From assembly GCA_030686995.1 (NCBI GenBank), contig CM060692.1, positions 126,619,796-126,683,795 of the forward strand: a DNA stretch of 64,000 bases. The letters run 5' to 3'. Source of the stretch: Artemisia argyi. Lineage: Eukaryota; Streptophyta; Magnoliopsida; Asterales; Asteraceae. The notes beneath the pieces were generated by a model, which had not been told where the DNA came from, ran no database searches, and saw nothing but the letters and a program-made list of their open reading frames with translations. Position numbers and translations under genes: made by a program. The first letter of the stretch is position 1; every line of letters starts with the position of its first letter. Positions 59,491-64,000 of the stretch are shown piece by piece.

Positions 59491-59855
59491 TGGCTAATCC
59501 AGGAGCAAATGGCTCTTGGTAAAGATAACTCAAATCCGTTGATGGCTTGCAATTTGCCCAAAATTGTATGGTATCTCAACTCGCCATATCCTAAAAAGTA
59601 AAAGAGTTGGCTAGCCCGCAAGATTATGGCTTGTGGTAAAGGCAGTGGAATACCATAATTGGTAATCAACTCACCAAGATGTTGACTGTGTCCATCAAGA
59701 GTTGGCTAGTCCAGAAGCAAACGGCTTCTGATAAAGATAAATCAAAACCGTTGGAAGCTTATGGTTTGCTCAAAATCATATGGTTATCGGTGTACCATAG
59801 TTCTTACTTGAACCGAAACATTTGGCTACTCCAGAAGTAATGGCTTTTGGTAAAG
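59491..59855 (+). repeat. Four covarying stem-loop repeats
   Basis: Each unit is GGCTA-N(1-2)-CC then a 7-8 bp stem, 5-7 base loop ending in GG or G, then GGTAAAG or GATAAAG. Stems: 59499-59506/59512-59519, 59616-59622/59630-59636, 59712-59718/59724-59730 and 59831-59837/59844-59850. Arm sequences differ between units but pairing is kept. Confidence 0.7.
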
Positions 59856-59921
59856 AGACTTCAAATCCATTAATTTTTACAAAAGATTGCTAGGGACTAG
59901 CAATATTCTAGTGTGAGGGAT

Positions 59922-62850
59922 TGATGAGTGTGTAAATACTCATCATTTTTACCGTATTTTAACTGCCAAAACACGTGAAAATACTCAAGAATGCATCAAA
60001 ATAATGAAAATATCCCAAAGATCGTGTTTTATATGTTTAAATGCAAAATGATTGAAAACAAACGAAAAACAAACAAAAGTTTGTATAATTGGCAGTTTCA
60101 GTCCCCCAACTTTCAAAAGTTGTCAAAGCTAGTCCCTAAGCGTTTATTTTGAAAGAAAAGTCAAACCAACTCCTTAAAAATCATAAGTAATCAAAAATGA
60201 TCTTTGGGTGAAAATATTTCAAAAGTGTACAAGTTTAGTCCCTGGAATTTCAATAATGACAACTTTGGTCCCCCAAGTTTCAGAAAATGATAGAAATGAT
60301 CCCTGGTAAAATATTTTGGAGGAAAGTCAACTTCGATCCCTTGGAGTTCACTATGTATCATTTTTGGCCCTTGGATAAAGAGATCGAAGAAATTGCAATT
60401 TGGTCCCTCAAGTTTCAGGATTTGACAATTTTAATCCCTGAAGGTCCCAAAGTGAAAAATTGTAATTTTTACCCTTGGATTATTCCTACATGGCAAGAAT
60501 TACCCCCAGGAGTACTTTTGGAAAATTACATTTTCAGTCCTTTGAGTTTGTAGAAAGTTACCATTTTGGTCCTTGTGTTTAAAACCAAACGGACCTTTGA
60601 TATTAGAAGATCCAAAACACAAAAAAAACCCAACACCAAACCTAAGCCATATTTCCCTTGGCCCATTACTCCCAAAGCCCATCACCAACCCCTTTAATAC
60701 CAAAATCCAGTCAACAGTCAACTCTGGTCAAATAACGAGTCAAACAAAAACCCTGCCCTTTCCTTCCCTCCCCCCATTACCCACTGGTTCCATTACCATC
60801 ACCCAACACCGCCATCTCCACACTCAACCTCCACCCTCAAAAGTATCCCTCACCACTCCCAATCCCACTAACCCTTCCCCCCCCCCCCCTCACAAATCCA
60901 TACCTACCACCAAATACACCCTGGCAACTCTAAATCCCCACACCTTCATTTTGGCGCCAAAATCAGTTGAAGGGCTGGGATGACTTTTGGAGCAATTAAA
61001 CGGTGGGGATTTGATCACAAGGTTCAATGGAGACTTTTGGAACCCTAAATTCAGAAGATGGAGCTCAAGAGAATGCAAAATGGTACCTACCACATTTTTA
61101 GTATAAATAGGGCTCACATGTAAGCCTTGAATGGCATCTTTCCTTTGTATTTTTCTTCCAGTAGTTATAATTTTCAATTGTAATTCAGAATCTTCAAGTT
61201 AATTTAAGATTTCTTTCAGTTTCAAGAAATTTGTATTTTTAATTAAATTTTAAATTTCCTGTTATTTCATTAATTTAAATCTTACATAGTCTCAGAAGCT
61301 TTTATAAGTCCTTTTAAAGTTATTTGAAGTAAAAGAAAGCACAAAATCAGAAAAATAAAAAAAAAAAGAAAAATACAAAGAAATCAAGAAAAAAATCAAA
61401 AAAATGGTGAACAATGGTTGGTGCAGAAGTGAAGCATGGACTGTAATTGGGTTAGTACTCATGGGAGTGTTAGGTTTGTAACTTGGTTCTGATTCTCAGT
61501 TTGCTTACTATCTTGGATGTCAAGTAAATATTTTATCCATGACTTTTACATAATTTATGTTAGTAGCTATTAATTGTTATTTGGTGTTAATTCTTGATTG
61601 TTTATGCTTAGATAGTGTTAGTATAAGTTTAAATTTCAATTTCCTATATTAAATTGCTCTTTTGCTTTGATAATCCTTCATATCAGCTTATAATAGGGTT
61701 GTTTGGATTAGGCTTGTTAAGCAAGTTTGGGTTGGTGATTGAGGTCATAAACAGCTTAGACTTCCCTCTAAGGCATAAATCAGTCTATTTCAAGTTCAAC
61801 TTTGGTACTCCTTTTGTAAAAAAGTCAAACTTGCACTTCATACAATTTGGCAGTTAACTAGTGTAATCTTTGTGTCTCTTGATCATTGGATTAGACTTAG
61901 AAGTTGCTCTCATAGCTTAGATTAGGTTTATCAAAGTTTAGTACAACAATCTTAGTGATTAGTAGCTATTATAATCTCATAAAAGTCAAACAATGTTCAA
62001 AATCCAAAAGTCAATAAAGGTGCATACTGCAGAAGTAGGACAAAGTTTCAAGTGATTTGTAGGGTTTATTTCTTTCTGAAAATAAAAGAAGTTTGTTGAT
62101 TTGAGTTGTTTTCCAGCTTGTTAACTCATATCAAAAAGAAAATTGTACTTTGGAATTCATTTAAATACTAAACTTTGGCCTTGAAGTTGACTGTCTGACA
62201 CAAATAGTGTCCTGCTTCCAGGTTTTGAAAGAAATTCAATTGATCATATCTTGCTCAATACTGGGTGAAATCCCTTGTTTGTTGTTGTTTTGAGAAGCCC
62301 TCTAGGTGGTTTTGAAGATTCTACTTTTTGTTTTCTAGTTACTGCTTATATAGACTGCTTATTAGGGGCTTTTTTTAGCTTATTTGAACACTGCAGCTGC
62401 AGTGTTCTTGTTGTTCTTATTGTTTGGATTTGATGTTCTACTTGATGAATCTTGTTGTTGTTGTAATTATTGTTGTTATTGTCAAGTTTTTGGTTGCCCT
62501 TGCTCATTTAAATATGTTAAGCTTGTTGGTTTATGTGGTTGGGGTGTGTGGTTGAAAAAGTTTCAAAAATCTCATTTCAAAACTCATTTAAGTAGAAAAA
62601 CGAGCACTGTTGATTTTTAGAATGTTAATCAGCTTCATTTGAGATTTTTTAGAAGTTTTGTGTTTACAAAAGTTTGTTTATTTTGATTGACAAAGAGTTT
62701 TGTAAAGAAAAATTAAAAAAAATATAGTTGGCAAAAGTGCAAAAATTGGGGTTTGAACCTAGGACCTCAGGCACACAGCACACAACCCCCTTCCAACAGC
62801 TCTGGAGCACCAGTTTTGTTGGAAGATGCAACCCATGTTTATTTAAGCCA
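59922..62850 (+). repeat. Element F 3' LTR, truncated by insertion of G
   Basis: Starts TGATGAGTG right after the purine tract and parallels 48848-51765 (about 98% identical by eye) up to 62850, where element G begins. The remaining ~1050 bp should lie beyond G, outside the window. TATA box at about 61101-61110. Confidence 0.9.
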
Positions 62851-63126
62851 TGTTAGAAATGAAGCTGAGCAATATTTACGTGAATTGGAGTTGACAACTA
62901 GAATGCATAAAGTGCAGGGACTACTAATGTAATACTCTAATAGTTGTCTTATGTAAGGCCTATAAATACCCCTCAAGGCTTCACTTGAGGGGTGTGGGTG
63001 TGCAACATTATTTATCATAATAAAAACATCTTTGTTTCACCTCACCTTCTCTCTACTTTCTCTCTTTAGAAACATGGCATATTTTGATCAACCTCGTCCT
63101 CCAGAAGGTGATTCTTGGGTTCTACA
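62851..63126 (+). repeat. Element G 5' LTR
   Basis: TGTTAGAAATG...GGGTTCTACA, 276 bp, followed by a Met-tRNA-type primer site. TATA box CTATAAATAC (about 62960-62969) is followed at once by a 10-bp perfect hairpin (62968-62977/62984-62993). The insertion point inside F's LTR is exact by comparison with 51765. Candidate target duplication on the left: AGCCA. Confidence 0.85.
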
Positions 63127-63127
63127 A

Positions 63128-63140
63128 TTGGCATCAGAGC
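63128..63140 (+). promoter_or_regulatory. Element G primer-binding site
   Basis: TTGGCATCAGAGC, one base different from the copia Met-tRNA site TGGTATCAGAGC, directly after the LTR. Confidence 0.8.
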
Positions 63141-63214
63141 TAACCGGGGGCGAATCGTGGTGTTTTTGGGTGAAAAATCATGTTTTTTGGTGAAAAATCA
63201 GATCTGGTACTGTT

Positions 63215-63905
63215 CATCGGCCTGTTATCGAGTTTGGATTTGATTTTTATCGAGTTATGAAATTTCTTATCGAGTTAAGATAATTTCAGCGAGTTTGGGT
63301 TGATATTTTGGCGAGTTAGAAAATTTTTATCGAGTTAGGCAGCATTTTTGTCGAGTTAGGAGATAATTTTTATCGAGTTAGGAGTTGTATACCGAGTTTG
63401 GGTATCGAGTTTGAGAACTGCTTATCGAGTTAAGAAGCAATTTCTATCGAGTTAGGAATTTCTGGCGAGTTAGGAATTTCTTGCAAGTTAGAAAAATTCC
63501 TGCGAGTTTGAAAATTTCTGGCGAGTTAGAATTATTTTGTTTGCGAGTTAGGACTTTTGCTGAGTTAGGCTGAATCAACCTTATCGTTTTATCGAGTAAG
63601 GATATCAATTGGGCTTACCTAAACGAAACTCTGCCAAATTTTTCTGAGCTTATCGAGTTATAAAAGATCTTATCGTGTTTCAAGATCTTACCAAGTTTGA
63701 AATGATTATCGAGTTTGGGAAGTGGTTACCGAGTTAGGAACTTTACCGAGTTACAAAGGTTACCGAGTTAGGAGCTTTACCGAGTTAGGGACATTATGCA
63801 ATGTTTGCGAGTTTGTGAGCTTTATCGAGTTACAAGAATTTTTCCGAGGAGATTATCGAGTATGCCAAGGTTACCTAGTTAGGATGATGTTATCGAGTTA
63901 AAAAA
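63215..63905 (+). repeat. TATCGAGTTAGG word array in the G leader
   Basis: Over 30 copies of (TAT/ACC/GG)CGAGTTAGG and variants such as CGAGTTTGG recur every 12-25 bases with unrelated sequence between them. They lie in the untranslated leader of a copia-type element. No coding frame is visible before the window ends. Confidence 0.8.
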
Positions 63906-64000
63906 AAAGTTTTTTGGCGGGAAAATTTGAGTAAATTTTATTTTTGAGAGGAGACTAAACGTTCAATTTTTGCGCGAGATTCAAAGTTTGGTATAACGTT

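Larger units (their letters stand above)
59076..59921 (+). other. Element F 3' non-coding region with hairpin repeats
   Basis: No gene. A 9-bp hairpin (59176-59184 with 59191-59199) is followed by A-tracts (59199-59226, 59229-59241) and a run of 22 G (59346-59367). Four diverged copies of TTGGCTA-hairpin units lie at 59491-59850, and a purine tract GTGTGAGGGAT abuts the 3' LTR. Confidence 0.75.

Noticed and set aside
63215..63905. CRISPR-like appearance of the CGAGTTAGG, TACGCATAAG and TGCGGTTA arrays
   Set aside because: Repeats are short and degenerate, spacers are of irregular length, and the context is a plant retrotransposon.

Overview
The window is eukaryotic, almost certainly flowering-plant, heterochromatic DNA. 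It is AT-rich, I recognise no ordinary host gene, and nearly every block belongs to an LTR retrotransposon (Ty1/copia Sirevirus-like, or Ty3/gypsy Athila-like) in a nested stack. The gag, env-like and short retropepsin proteins resemble families I know best from Asteraceae (Tanacetum, sunflower, lettuce relatives). That assignment is inference from memory, not a search. Letters A-H below are my own labels.

Left half (1-25977) reads as the right-hand shells of a five-deep nest whose centre lies left of the window. A (1-14809, +) is a Sirevirus with a frameshifted gag, an intact copia pol, a long env-like ORF with two in-frame stops, several GAGGGGGAG tracts and a 344-bp 3' LTR. It abuts D' (14810-16012, -), a truncated LTR. 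D' interrupts C (16013-17840, +), the 3' end of another Sirevirus. C interrupts E' (17841-18674, -), an LTR fragment. E' interrupts the gag of D (18675-25977, +). D has gag, an env-like ORF, a proline-rich ORF and a 1.27-kb LTR but no visible pol.

25978-28290 holds no recognisable gene, only a small hairpin MITE-like element and homopolymers.

Right half (28291-64000) is a second nest. E (28291-32252, +) has a 1.4-kb LTR, a tRNA-Asp-type primer site and short gag/retropepsin-like ORFs. Into it went H, an Athila-like element on the minus strand. Its ~3.9-kb 3' LTR (32253-35896 plus 46792-47032) is split by B (35897-46791), and its internal DNA (47033-48847) is interrupted by F. B is structurally complete: 381-bp LTRs differing at only 2 sites, and an ACTTC target duplication on both sides. 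It carries gag with two stops and no pol, so it must have moved in trans. F (48848 to the window end) is an Athila-like gag-pro-RT-RH-IN element with ~4-kb LTRs. It is dead: three frameshifts, two stops, and catalytic Asp lost from both RT and integrase. G, a small copia-type element, is inserted in F's 3' LTR, and its leader runs off the window.

The least ordinary signals are non-coding. They are four covarying hairpins before F's 3' LTR, perfect hairpins just after the TATA box in copia LTRs, and large GC palindromes in front of each transcription unit of D. There are also dense TGACG/CGTCA arrays in E-type LTRs, and degenerate short-word arrays (TACGCATAAG, TGCGGTTA, TCGAGTTAGG) in three different copia families.
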